From contig JAJKFL010000011.1 in NCBI GenBank assembly GCA_021186555.1, positions 30,739,611-30,803,610 on the forward strand: 64,000 nt of DNA, given 5' to 3'. Position numbers and translations under genes: made by a program. The notes beneath the pieces were generated by a model, which was not told where the DNA came from, searched no databases, and saw nothing but the letters and a program-made list of their open reading frames with translations. The first letter of the stretch is position 1. Every line of letters begins with the position of its first letter. This DNA is from Reticulitermes speratus (taxonomy: Eukaryota; Arthropoda; Insecta; Blattodea; Rhinotermitidae). Below are positions 12,147 to 24,300 of this stretch, piece after piece.

Positions 12147-13610
12147 ATCAACTGTCAGGGTTGAACTATGAAAACCAGAAAAGACATGACTCTAGGAAAT
12201 TTTTCCTGCTTAACTAATACACCTACATCAAGATGCCGGACTAAGGCCACACAGCATCTTTTCAGTAAGCATGTGAGGTGCGTAGAATGAAACTGTCAGA
12301 GTTGCTCTGTGAAAACCAGAAAAGACATGACTCTAGCAAATATTTCCTGCTTAACTAATACACCTACGTCAAGATGCCGGACTAAGGCCACACAACATCT
12401 TTTCAGTAAGCATGTGAGTTGCGTAGGACGGAACTGTCAGGGTTGAACTATGAAAACCAGAAAAGACATGACTCTAGGAAATTATTCCTGACTAACTAAT
12501 ACACCTACATCAAGATGCCGGACTAAGGCCACACAGCATCTGTTCAGTAAGCATGTGAGGTGTGTAGGACGAAACTGTCAGGGTTGCTCTGTGAAAACCA
12601 GAGAAGACATGACTCTAGCAAATATTTCCTGCTTAACTAATACACCTACGTCAAGATGCCCGACTAAGGCCACACAACATCTTTTCAGTAAGCATGTGAG
12701 GTGCGTAGCACGAAACTGCCAGGGTTGCTCTGTGAAAACCAGAGAAGACATGACTCTAGCAAATTTTTCCTGCTTAACTAATACACCTACGTCAAGATGC
12801 CGGACTAAGGCCACACAGCATTTGTTCAGTAAGCATGTGAGGTGCGTAGGATGAAACTGTCAGGGTTGGACTATGAAAACCAGAAAAGACATGACTCTAG
12901 CAAATTTTTCCTGCTTAACTAATACACCTACGTCAAGATGCCGGACTAAGGCCACACAGCATCTGTTCAGTAAGCATGTGAGGTGTGTAGGACGAAACTG
13001 TCAGGGTTGAACTATGAAAACCAGAAAAGACATGACTCTAGCAAATTTTTCCTGCTTAACTAATACACCTACGTCAGGATGCCGGACTAAGGCCACACAG
13101 CATCTGTTCAGTAAGCTTGTGAGGTGCGTAGGACGAAACTGTCAGGGTTGCTCTGTGAAAACCAGAAAATACATGACTCTAGCAAATTTTTCCTGCTTAA
13201 CTAATACACCTACGTCAAGAGGCCGGACGAAGGCCACACAGCATCTGTTCAGTAAGCATGTGAGGTGTGTAGAACGAAACTGTCAGGGTTGAACTATGAA
13301 AACCAGAAAAGACATGATTCTAGCAAATTTTTCCTGCTTAACTAATACACCTACATCAAGATGCCGGACTAAGGCCACACAGCATCTGTTCAGTAAGCAT
13401 GTGAGGTGCGTAGGACGAAACTGTCAGCGTTGGACTATGAAAACCAGAAAAGACATGACTCTAGCAAATATTTCCTGCTTAACTAATACACCTATGTCAT
13501 GATGCCGGACTAAGGCCACACAGCATCTGTTGAGTAAGCATGTGAGGTGCGTAGGACGAAACTGTCAGGGTTGGACTATGAAAACCAGAAAAGACATGAC
13601 TAGCAAATTT
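12147..13610 (+). repeat. 141-bp satellite array, about 10 copies
   Basis: The phrase aactgtcag recurs at 12150, 12291, 12432 and 12573 and onward at the same step, giving a unit of 141 bp and about 10.3 units. Each unit also contains gaaaaccagaaaagacatga, a run around aatttttcctgcttaac, and aggccacacagcatct. Because 141 is 47 codons, reading frames stay open across units on both strands (for example 12555-12854 plus, 12578-12814 minus). I take these as a result of the period, not as genes, since no unit has a conserved start context and stops appear in most units. Confidence 0.95.
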
Positions 13611-14344
13611 TTCAGTAATGAGCAACATGGATGCCCTACCTACGAACGTCACAAAATTAATGCTGCAGCACGTAGTAAGACACAGACACCTTAAGCGGTT
13701 ATATGCTAGTCACTCGACATGCTTATCTAATGAAATGGTAGTCTTTAATCAGCAAGCAATACGTTCCCTAATCACGATTATTTTAATCTGGAAATGAACG
13801 GTAGCCCCCCGAGTTCTAGAAATATCTGCCAATTATACTCCCGACGTTACGCTCTCGATAAATTAACATTTATTAAGCAACGGGACTCCTAATATGGAAC
13901 ACACAAGATTAATTCTAACTCTCCTAAACGTATAAAGTCAGGCAATTTGCTGACCACTCACCATTAGTGCACATCGATGCCAGTGGATACGAACCTGACA
14001 ACATGGCCGCCTCAGCATCGTAAAAATTTACAACTCCTTTCAACGATATAAATCTAGTCCCTCTACATGCTTGCCAGTACTGATCTTTAATATGAAACCT
14101 CAATAGAAGACAGTAACGTTAGATATCTATCAAGTGCACCTACATGTTCATAAGGCAAATAACACTTTTCGACTCCACGAAAATCTAGCATTTACTATCT
14201 TCGTCTTCACCACCACGTCCAGACGTCCACATCACAATGACCTACAGAGATACTAAGCTGTGCGGATCAGAAGTGAAGCCACATCAATCCGTGGAAGGGT
14301 CAATCGGATAATGAAGTACATCCGGACTGCTCCGCCATCTCTCG
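13611..14344. other. Unassigned sequence
   Basis: About 730 bases with balanced composition after the satellite. I find no long frame, repeat or recognised motif. Confidence 0.5.
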
Positions 14345-15498
14345 ATGCACTACAGTAAATGCGTCGTTAAATCATGCCCCAGTGGTGCACTGCGGTACAA
14401 CACCTGTGAGATTTCAATGCTACAGTCTGTCACACAGCGCACCGTGATGCGTATGATTCTAGATACAACATATTCTCAAACTGTTAACACATCTTCCATC
14501 CTGCATATACTACACAATTTATACCATGTTTCGCCTTCTATGTTGGCCATCTTCAATAATGTGTTACACACAATTACAGGAATTAAAACTATAATATTCA
14601 ATATACAGTTAGATTTCATGTTACATGAAGAATTACATAAATTTGGTCCACATGTTGTGCCAAAAACAATGCAAAGAAGACAGTGTCTGAACAATCCAAA
14701 TGTATTATGCTACATCTGTCGGAAAGAAGAAGGCCCTGCGGTTTGGCATACCAATGGTATGGCGTCAGCCAATAAACCATGTTGACGACTGCTATTTTTG
14801 TATGTGTACACTGAAAGGATTCAATACAAAAAATAAGAAAACAATTACTTATCCCAATTTGCCTTCTGCCATAAGACCTGTGCCACATGGCCCTGATATA
14901 CCAGTGCCTAATCCTCCTAAGCAACTTCATACACTGCAGGCTGAATCAAGTGCCACTCCCAGTGATTCGTCAGAGGATTCTGAACATGGTACTGACACAC
15001 ATGAACCTTTCACCCAAACTGAACTGAATGGTTTGGTAAGAGATTTAAATCTCCCTAAGGATGCTGCAGAACTTCTAGGATCCAGACCGAAGGGAAAAAA
15101 CCTGCTAACTCCAGGAACATATGTGACAATTTTATAGAAATCGAGAGAAAGATCGACTGCAGTATTTCACCCAAGAAGAATCTGTATTGTATTGCAATGA
15201 CATTCCAAATCTAGTAAATATGTTAGGTGTAGAGTATAAAACAGATGAATGGAGGCTCTTCATTGATTCAAGCAAGAGAAGTTTGAAAGGTGTGTTACTA
15301 CATAATGGTAACCATCTTGCTTCAGTCCCAGTTGCCCATTCAGTTCATCTTAAGGAAACCTATGAAAATCTTGAGCAGCTACTAGAGAAAATAAATTATA
15401 AGCAACACCAATGGATGGTTTGTGGTGACTTGAAAGTTCTGTGCATGCTGCTAGGACAACAGGGGTACAAAAAATGGTGGACTACTGCTGGATGCTGA
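14345..15498 (+). pseudogene. Broken copy of a multi-copy arthropod gene family of unknown function
   Basis: Three overlapping or adjacent frames carry pieces I recall from a protein family present in many copies in aphids, Hydra and other animals. Recognisable blocks are NHVDDCYFC (paired cysteines, probably zinc-binding), YPNLPSAIRPVPHGP, an acidic serine-rich linker, and EWRLFIDSSKRSLKGVLLHN followed by HSVHLKETYENL. Only the front part of the family's usual length is present and it is spread over more than one frame, so this copy looks dead. The multi-copy habit suggests spread by a mobile element, but I cannot name its class. No host function should be assigned. Confidence 0.6.
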
Positions 15499-16076
15499 AA
15501 CGTGATGAATGTGACACAACAAACAAAAGAAAATCTGGCAGAAGAAATTTTCTAAGCAAGCAACAAAGGTTCTAGTGATTGAAATGCATAACATGAAACA
15601 CAGACTCACATTTTAATGCAAAATCACATATGTTTTTATGACAGTATGATAGCAGTTTAAATTATTCATGTTTTAGTGACTTTTAGTGTTACTTTTTGCT
15701 GTTTTTTGTGAAAAATTCAAATGTAATACAGTAACTGATGATTATTTTTTATTCTTAATGTTCAAATCCTATTAAAAATGTGAACTTGCTCATATATTCT
15801 CCAAGTTATTGGAATTTTATGTTGTTCATATGTCATACATGCATTGCAATTTCAAATATTTTGTTTTATATCTTTCTTTCAGAATGATGAAATAATGTGA
15901 TGTGATACAGCAAAATGGAAGTTATTTCTGTAATCAGCATGTGTTAATTATACGAAATCAGTGATTGAAATTAAAACAGCTTTTAAAAAGTTTTTTTTTG
16001 TAGACCTGCATAATTGTTGCTATTGTGTGTGTTCAATGAAAAAAAAAAGTGTACTGACACACTGATGTGTAAAAGT
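15499..16076. other. AT-rich sequence, nothing recognised
   Basis: About 580 bases with long T and A runs after the broken gene. It may be part of the same old insertion, but no end repeats are visible. Confidence 0.4.
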
Positions 16077-16352
16077 AGACCTGTCCATGCCATGAACAGA
16101 GGGGGAGCAGCAGTGCACCTACACTTACTCTTAACCTCAGCATTACATACAGATGATTGCTCAACTTCATGCCCTGGCCCCTTTATGCTCAGGGAACCAA
16201 CCTGTTCTACCCACTGAACAGGCGGCTGGGTGGGTCCCTAGGCTGGTCTGGACATTTTTGGAGGAGAGAAGGGTCTCATACCCCTGCTGGGTATCGGACC
16301 CCGCACCATCTAGCCTGTAGCCTAGTCACTATACTGACTAAACTATCCCAGA
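16077..16352 (-). mobile_element. SINE-A copy, reverse orientation
   Basis: On the minus strand this shows the SINE-A body in order: tRNA-like head near 16350 (the plus strand reads cctagtcactatactgac), the box-B-like region near 16290, the conserved middle (ggcggctgggtgggtccc on plus) and the tail ending at cctgtccatgccatgaac on plus, near 16080. The two frames over it (16014-16217, 16157-16444) are not genes. Confidence 0.75.
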
Positions 16353-16879
16353 TTCCAAGCACTGACGGAAGGACATCAAAATGGATCTTCACCAAACACG
16401 GCCTGCAGCTGGTGACTACACGTAACAAACTCAGGACAGGATAAGGTTGCAGCTTCTGGGCTCTGTAAAAGCACAGCTCATGACAAGCTCAGTGGCTTGG
16501 GACTTTCACTTCTGGAACATTTACTCCATTATTTCACATCCCACCATAAAATACATAATACTGGCATGGTTTTCAAAAATTATTTACTGAAAAATGTTAC
16601 AAATTTCCATTCACAAGCAGCTAAACACTCGCTCCCATTTAGAACTGAAGTTTAAGAAGCACTGGATCTGTACTCCTAATGTCCTACATGACATTCCAGG
16701 CATGGTGCTTAATCACAGGGCACTTTTACCTGCTCCTTTCATTTTAAAGTATCTAAATATAGGATGTGGCAGGTATGTATTTTGTCACTGGTGCCAGCAA
16801 TATTTTCTTTCATTTTTATGTCAATTCCTGATATACACTATGCTGTCAGTTGCTGCAGGAGGCGGACCTCCAAATGAGG
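16353..16879. other. Unassigned sequence between SINE and LINE
   Basis: About 530 bases. The frame at 16594-16962 has no recognised domain. No other signal was seen. Confidence 0.4.
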
Positions 16880-17545
16880 CACGCATAGTCCATCATGGGC
16901 CGTATGAGCTGCTTATACAGCAGAACTCCTTTCCTGATGGAGAGACCACTTCTCCTGTGTAGGAGAGCTAAGCAGTCCCAGTCTTTGGGCAGCTTTCTTC
17001 CTGACCTGGACGATATGAGGCGACCAGGTCATCCGTGTATCAAGGATCACTTCCAGATAACGGGCTGTATCGACCCAATGGATTGGCTCCCCTAGGAGCT
17101 GCACCGGTCGAGGCTTGGGGACTCGCCACCCGGCCTTCGCGAAGAGCAGTGTTGCTCTTGGAGACAATGATCCTCCATTCTCTCAGCCACTGCTCTAGTT
17201 CGCTGAGGTATGCTTCTAAGTAGCTAACAAGCAGCGCTGGCTTGCGGGACGTGGCAATGTTTGCCGTGTCATCTGCGTACAAGGCCAGCTCGACGTGGCG
17301 GGATGGGACCGGCATGTCATTGACATACAGACTGAACAAGACAGGAGAGACAAGTCCCCCCTGCGCTATGCCAGCCCGCATGCCACGATGGGTAGATGTG
17401 GCCGTTTGGAAGGACGCCTTGTACGTCCTATTGTGAAGGTAAGAGGATATGGTTTTAACCAGGTAGGGCCGTTAGCTGAAAGAGGAGACCATCGACCCAA
17501 ACGGTGTCGAAGGCTTTAGCCACGTCGAAGGAAAACTGCGCATGC
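16880..17545 (-). mobile_element. LINE fragment, Jockey-like reverse transcriptase
   Basis: Read on the minus strand, this is the middle and end of a non-LTR reverse transcriptase. It begins with FSFDVAKAFDTVWVDGLLFQ (motif A, near 17540-17480), then the GIAQGGLVSPVLFSLYVNDM block, the YADDT catalytic box in ELALYADDTANIA, and the thumb region with RYLEVILDTRMTW. The frame shifts at least twice (near 17460 and near 17100), and the 5' half, including the endonuclease, is missing, so it is inactive. Its 5' break abuts the start of the second satellite. GC content is higher than in the surroundings. Confidence 0.85.
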
Positions 17546-18935
17546 TTTAGACACAGTGCAAGTTTGGTTGAAATGTGTCAATAATGAAGGGCACTTTACT
17601 TGGACATCAAAGTAATTTTTCTTCTGTATCTTGCCTTTAGTTGCAGTGATGTAATTGAAACATCATACCTCGCACTGACTGCACATGCTTTAGACACAGT
17701 GCAAGTTTGGTTGAAATACGTCAATAATGAAGGGCTCTTTACTTGGAGACCAAAGTAGTCTTTAGTCTGTATCTTGCCTTCCACTGAAGTGATGTATTTG
17801 AAACATCGTATCTTGCACTGCCTGCGCATGTGCTATAAACATCGCAAGTTTGGTTGAAATGTGTCAATAATGAAGGGCACTTTACTTGGACCACATTAAT
17901 TTTTCGTCTGTATCTCGCCTTCAGTTGCAGTGATGTAATTGAAACATCATATCTCACACTGTCTTTGCATGGTTTAGAAACAATGCATGTTTGGTTGAAA
18001 TGCGTGAATAATGAAGGGCACTTTACTTGGACCACATAATTTTTCGTCTGTATCTCACCTTCAGTTGCAGTGATGTAATTGAAACATCATATCTCACACT
18101 GTCTTCGCATGGTTTAGAAACAATGCATGTTTGGTTGAAATGCGTGAATAATGAAGGGCACTTTACTTGGACCACATAATTTTTCGTCTGTATCTCACCT
18201 TCAGTTGCAGTGATGTAATTGAAACATCATATCTCACACTGTCTTTGCGTGGTTTAGAAACAATGTATGTTTGGTTGAAATGTATCAATAATGAAGGGCA
18301 CTTTACTTGGACCACAGTAATTTTTCGTCTGTATCTCGCCTTCAGTTGCAGTGATGTAATTTAAACATTATACATCGCACTGTGTGCACATGCGCTAGAA
18401 TCAGGGCGTTTGTTTGAAACTGGTCGATAAAGAAGGGTAATTTATGTGAAGGCCACAGTAGTTTTCCATCTGTACCTTGCTTCAAAGTGCAGTGTTCTAA
18501 ATGAAACATCACACCTTGCACTCCATGCGCATTGATGGAAAGAGAGCACGTTTGGTTGAAATCGGTCTATAATGAAGGGCACTTTACTTGGTGGACAAAG
18601 TAGTTTATCTTCTGTATCTCGCCTTTCATTGCAGTGATGTGACTGACACATCACACCTCACCACGCATTGTTTTGTTGAAATCGATGGATAATGAAGGTC
18701 ACTTTACTTGAAGGCCAAAGATTTTCTTCTGTATCTCACCTTCCATTGGAGTGATGTAACTGAAACATCATATGAGTACATCGAACTGCTCATGCATGCT
18801 GTACAAACAGTGCAAGTTTTGTCGAATTTGGTCTATAATGAAGGGTACTTTACCTGGACACAAAAGTACTTTTTCCACTGTATCATGTCTTCCGTTGCAG
18901 TCACGTAAGAGAAACATCATAACTCGCACTGTGCA
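17536..18935 (+). repeat. Second satellite, unit 140-143 bp, about 10 copies
   Basis: The phrase tttggttgaaat recurs at about 17563, 17706, 17849, 17990, 18130 and 18270, a step of 140-143 bp. Each unit also holds aataatgaagggcactttac, tctgtatctcgcctt and gtgatgtaattgaaacatca. Central units (17990-18410) are nearly identical, while units at both ends are more diverged. The sequence is unrelated to the array at 12147-13610 although the period is the same. Frames inside (such as 17739-18035 minus) follow from the ~47-codon period. Confidence 0.93.
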
Positions 18936-19064
18936 TACAGGGACAAAAGCATAAAATGTACAAAATTCTGGACCTAAAACTACACAGGAACATACAAAAG
19001 TGGCAGACCAAAGTACAGATCAGAGGGTAATATAAGGTGATGGTGAAGAAAGTTCAAGTTTGAT

Positions 19065-19540
19065 GTCTTCACTGTTCTGGGGTGTTAGGCAGTGTTGATT
19101 GATATTTAGTTACCGACGTTTCGGGACAGTCTATAGGTCCTATCTTCAAGGGTCAAACAGTCCAAGAAGAATGCCGGGAACAGTTCATTGCGTAGTTTCT
19201 TTTTCTTGGCTCTTACATCCCCACTTCCTGCACCTCTTCTTATCTCCCATGCAGTGCCAGCTTCATGCTCCAGCTCTGTTTTCCCTCACAGCTCCCTTGG
19301 CAGCTATCCTTCCTCTTTCCCCCTTCTGAGACCATTTTTATTTCTTCAGTCTTCTGGTGGTACCCTGGCTACAATCCCTGCACCTCAGCGCCTTGTGCTG
19401 CAGGCTTCCATTAATTCAAATGGCTTGTTTCACTTTCTCTGAGGCCTGAAGATGGGACTGACGGCCTGTCCTGAAACGTCGGTGACTACCAATCAAAGCT
19501 GTGTTACATCCCAGAACAGCAAAGACGTCATTTAAACCAC
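19065..19540. repeat. Inverted-repeat element with hammerhead-like cores at both ends
   Basis: Two ends face each other. At 19111-19149 the minus strand reads TTGAAGA, a stem GGAC/GTCC, then GAAAC and GTCGGTA. At 19446-19484 the plus strand reads CTGAAGA, the same kind of stem, GAAAC and GTCGGTG. Outer flanks also match in inverted order (ctgttctgggg near 19073; cccagaacagc near 19512). The order CTGANGA, stem II, GAAA, short stem III, NUH is that of the hammerhead ribozyme, which is known from Penelope-like retroelements. The middle has unrecognised C/T-rich frames. Confidence 0.6.
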
Positions 19541-20779
19541 AGCGTAAGCCTGAAATTATGAAAGTGTTACTTGATCAGCTGGATAACTGTGAACATCCTA
19601 ACAGTTTATTCATACAGACTGTACCAAATATGTAACAAAAGTAAAAAATCATACTGGAGGCTGTTATGACAGGATATGGCTGCTTGTATAACAAATTCAT
19701 GGACATCAACAACATTAAGTGTCATTGATGGGGTATGACAACCTTCATTCAATATCATACATGATTACTGCCCATTGATTTCCTCCATAATATACCACAT
19801 ACCAGCATAGTTTATTCAGACACCTACTGAAATGGCATTTCACCTTATGCAGATGTGTATAGTAAGTGCACAGAATCTGTATCATAATCCCACCCAAACA
19901 GTGACATAAATGCTTATACTTTAATATTAGACATCCCTGTTGGTATGTACATACAAGGTATATTTCACTCTTGAAGTAGTGCTCTGTATACACAGAACTA
20001 CAATGCTGTTAACTACAAAGTGCAGGTCATCAGTATTAACCGAAGACTGCCAGGAAGTAGCATACCAAGGGCAGAAGAATGTATTCCTACAATCAGGAAT
20101 GGAAATGGAAACTTCATGTCATGCATACATTTCTTCTGAGGTTCTCAATCTGTTTGCCACACAGTGTCATATTTATCTGAATACAAGAAAATCATCTAAA
20201 AATTCATGGCTTAAAAATGGAACAAAAGTGTAGAGCTACAGATTTTGCTATGGCTCTCTTAACCTTTTTTTTACAGTTGTTGCAGAAAAATACAGAAATG
20301 GTATTGCATTCACCAATATTCACCCGGTTATCAGAATATGAACATACATGCAATATTTAATTACTGCATGTGTAAATATGTTTTTCTTAATTTTCAAAAC
20401 TTAGTTGCCATCCCCTGCACAATGCTTTATATCCTGTGAAATTTCTTAGAACAAAAAAAAAACCATTGTTACAGCATGTCATATACTTGGTAGACCAAGT
20501 CTGTCCACATTGCACAAAGTGCTTTTCTGCAGAACACAACTGTTTTGTACATAATGAAGAAAGGGTTATGACTCCTACTGTAATTCTCTATGATCCACAT
20601 AACCACCAGTTAACTTATACATATAACTACACATACAGAAACATTCCCAAAGTTATGCCTTCATTTCCCTTCCAATTCCTGATAATATTTCCTAATATTC
20701 CAGACAGAAAACACTGTGACATACCTAAACATTTTCACTATAGGATTTGACATTCTCATGGAGGTGAATACAAAGACTG
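19541..20779. other. Intergenic sequence, nothing recognised
   Basis: About 1.2 kb of AT-rich sequence. Frames at 19745-19993 minus, 19940-20233 plus and 20436-20750 plus have no known domain, splice context or repeat match. The phrase tttgacattctcatgg near 20746 also occurs at about 56266 and looks like the end of a retroelement tail. Confidence 0.45.
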
Positions 20780-20935
20780 TGATCTTCTGGGATGTGACAC
20801 AGCATAGTTTGCAAGCTGCTTACCAATGCCTGAGAAGAATCTCCTACCTCCATCTTCATGTACAGTAGAGATGGAGGCAACATTGGTAACCACGTAGCAG
20901 AATACATGGCATCACATCCCAGGAGATCACGCAAG
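20780..20935. repeat. Hairpin element related to the hammerhead-like family
   Basis: Imperfect inverted repeat centred near 20862: left gatcttctgggatgtgacac and ctccatcttcatg, right gatggaggcaacattggta and catcacatcccaggagatc. On the minus strand the left half reads TGAAGATGGAGG, a stem, then CATTGGTA, matching the layout at 56664-56817. The retroelement tail phrase lies directly upstream. Confidence 0.6.
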
Positions 20936-21342
20936 TTTTCACTTTGATGCATGACACCACGAAAGCATGTAACATGAAGCCTGCACAAATGTACTACTGG
21001 ACCCATACACGATCATAATATTAATAATATGGGAGGTGGAGGAGGGGGGAGGAGGAGAAACAAAGAAGGAAAAGACACACAACACAGCTCTAACAGAGCT
21101 ATCTTAGGTTTTTGCTGAAGTAGGTGACTGGTTCATAAGTCTGTTTGATGAAAAGCAAACTGTATATAAAATACACATTATTAAACACTCCACACAGTTC
21201 ACTGCAGTAATTATCACTATGATAAAGTAGTAATCATGCATATTCTTTAACAATCAACTATAACAATTTAGCACTAATTCTGGTGCTGACACACCAAGGT
21301 TCGGGACTTGGAGACATACAGGAGAGAGGCAAGAATCTGTCT
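20936..21342. other. Sequence 3' of XPNPEP3
   Basis: About 400 bases downstream of the XPNPEP3 stop, probably including its 3' UTR. A purine run (G and A) lies at about 21031-21065. I found no clear AATAAA on the minus strand within it. Confidence 0.4.
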
Positions 21343-24300
21343 TTATAAGTCCACAGTATGTGAAATGCACATCAGTTTTTCTATGTCATCAATTTGTTTT
21401 GGACAACCAGCAGAAAGGACAAGAGGCCCAGAAGCAGTAATCAGAACATCATCTTCTATTCGCACTCCAAGCCCATGGTACCGCGAAGGTGCTAACTTGT
21501 TTGATGGGCTCACATAGATACCTGTCAGATAGTCAACAAAATAAGTCCTCCACAAAAGATTTAAGATGTAAGATATGAAAATCCACACTAATTATCACCA
21601 ATAATTTCATATGTAGTACATACAGAGTTAACCTTGAGGGAAGAATGTTTAATACAATTTTGTATGTCGTCAACTGTAATATGTGACTGCTGTCAGTTTT
21701 ACAGCCCACCTGATAAGCAGGCATAGTAACAGATTTCTTCTTTGTGTAGCTATGTGCAATATTTCATAACATGATGGTTTTGTAGGGTGAGAAGCTGTTA
21801 CTTCCTTGCTCAACCTCCAAGCTGGAGGAATAAAAAAAAGTAATGGCAGATTTATTCTTTCAATTACCTGGTTCTATGGTAATCACCATCCCTGGTTCAA
21901 GAGGGACACTGCGTGGGATAAGAGCAGTGTCATGCACATCCATGCCGAGATAGTGGCTGACATGATGTGGACAGAAACTGTATGCAGCCTAACAACACAC
22001 AAGCATGTTTATGTTCATATTTACATAAATATTTATCATGGTTGTAAGATATTTTTCTCTTTTCTATCTGAAACGTCCTTTAAACTTTCTGCTACCACTG
22101 TAAAAAGCGTGATGCACTCCATTACTATAGGCTGAGCAAGCAGGTTGAGCAGAAACACGTCCGACTTGTACTTGGAAGGCGCTTGTGTTGAATTTCAGCC
22201 TGTGATACCTACTATTCAGACCAAGGTTTTTTATGGTTTTCCATAGTCATTTGTTCTTTGCAGTATAAAAAAGTGGGATGATTGGTATGGCAGTAACATT
22301 CTGAATAATATGCAATGTATTAACTGTAATACATGCAAGGCAAAAAAGGCCAAGCATATAACTGGATGTTTTACTGACCCTTGACACTTCATCCTCTGTG
22401 GAGCGAGAAGAAAGCACACCAAGTTCCTGCAAACGCCGCCCAAGCAAACTGCACATGACATGGAACAGGCTGTCCAATGTGGGAAGCGTAGAACACATTG
22501 CAATTAGCTCAGTCTGAACTGACAGCACAGCTTCATAGAGGTCACGCTGAGCCTGGGAGAACCGCCCATCTACTGGCCATGTTCGAGTGATATCACTACT
22601 GTAGCCATGGTATTCACATCCTTCACAGAGAACACAAATTTCATATGCTTACTGCATACTGACTTCCTCATTCATCAGTAGGTTAATACACTACATCGAT
22701 GGTCAGGAGTTCAATTCTGGTTACTGTGACACAAAATTAATATAACAATAAAACAGGGCTGTTAGTATAACAATCAATCACTCAACCTTTAAACAGCCAG
22801 GCTGGTATTTAAATTTTAGCACATTGTTTATGAAAATGGACTCACAAATAAGTATGTCAAAGACACCACAATACCTAGCACAAAACTACCAACAACTGTC
22901 CTGCAGTTCATTGACACACATGGCCATAGCATATCTTATGTAAGTGATTTTAAGTCAAACATAGAAGTTATTCCTGAGGACATACCTAGTCTGAAATGAC
23001 ACATGAACACTGATCACCATCTCAATAATTACGGAGCTATGGGTACTTGAAGAGGAAGAATTATTTGAACATAACTCAGCCATTTTCAATAATGCATACA
23101 CAACAAATAAACTACTTGTCATAATTTAGATGGTGCAAAATGTACAAATCATCCTGTATTCCTTGGTAGGGGCACATACTAAACTGGAGAACATGTCAGA
23201 ATACATACCTAAGCTGCACATGCCCACTTTGAACAGTTACTGTAAACTGAACTGTACAAAGTAACCAACTGTTCAAGAAAACAGCTTAATTACGAGCAAA
23301 TCATTCTTGAATTTCAAATACCCATACATCCAAAACAGTTGAGAAACCAATGATCATTTAACACTCAGTATGTATGAATGGCCTTACAAATACACTCTTA
23401 CAGGGTTGACAGGAATGCATGAAGCACTGTATGTATGATGCATTCACATGGATATCCTATGGATGGACAAGAGACACATTTCTGGTGAAGGTTTACTTTT
23501 AGAAATCTGTTTGCTACACAAAATGCACAAGGCAAATTTTAATACACACACACGAGACAGGAAGAGAAAAAAGGGACAGACATAACACTGCTTTGTTTTT
23601 TAAATTACTGTGAAACTTTAACTCTCAATGTCATCAATAAAGTCTATTGTAAAATGCGTGTTGGAACCAACCAGCGTCCATTAGAACCATCTCTCCTTCA
23701 GTAATGACTTGATTGTTGTTGATGTAGTGGATGATGTTTGCTCGATCTCCACCAGCAACCACAGGCGGATATGCCAGGTACTCTGCCCCTCTCATCCGGC
23801 ACTCATAGTCCACACGGGCATATAACTGGTGTTCAGTAATACCGGAATGTGATGAGGCAATGGTGGCAGCAATGGCATCACTGGCTATCCTGCATGAAGC
23901 CTTCATGAGAGCTACTTCAGCCGGGGACTTGTACAGGCGAAGCCGATGGATGAATGGCTTCGGGGACTCCCACATCTACACGCAAACCAAGGGATCGGCG
24001 CACAAGTTCAATTGATGACCTGAGATGAAAATCACGGCAACTCCACTTATGGTAACTCAGAGCCAAAAACTAATAACTCCACTAAGAAAATGTTCTTGAT
24101 ACATACAGGAAAATTAGATGCACAGGTGAACTGTCCTTTCCTGTCACTCCATTATATATTCCTTTCAAATTCAACATCTTACCTATAAGGACCTGATTTT
24201 ATTTATTCATTTATTTACTTACCTATATACTTATGGTTTACTTAATGATGCAGAAGGAGCAAGAGATTTTTCTCTGTTCCAAGACATCCAGACCGATTCT

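Noticed and set aside
12555-13502. Cysteine-containing 47-residue repeat protein
   Set aside because: It follows from the 141-bp period; both strands are open and most units contain stops or shifts.
17739-18654. Frames in the second satellite as membrane-protein repeats
   Set aside because: Same cause: a period of about 47 codons with low-complexity T-rich sequence.
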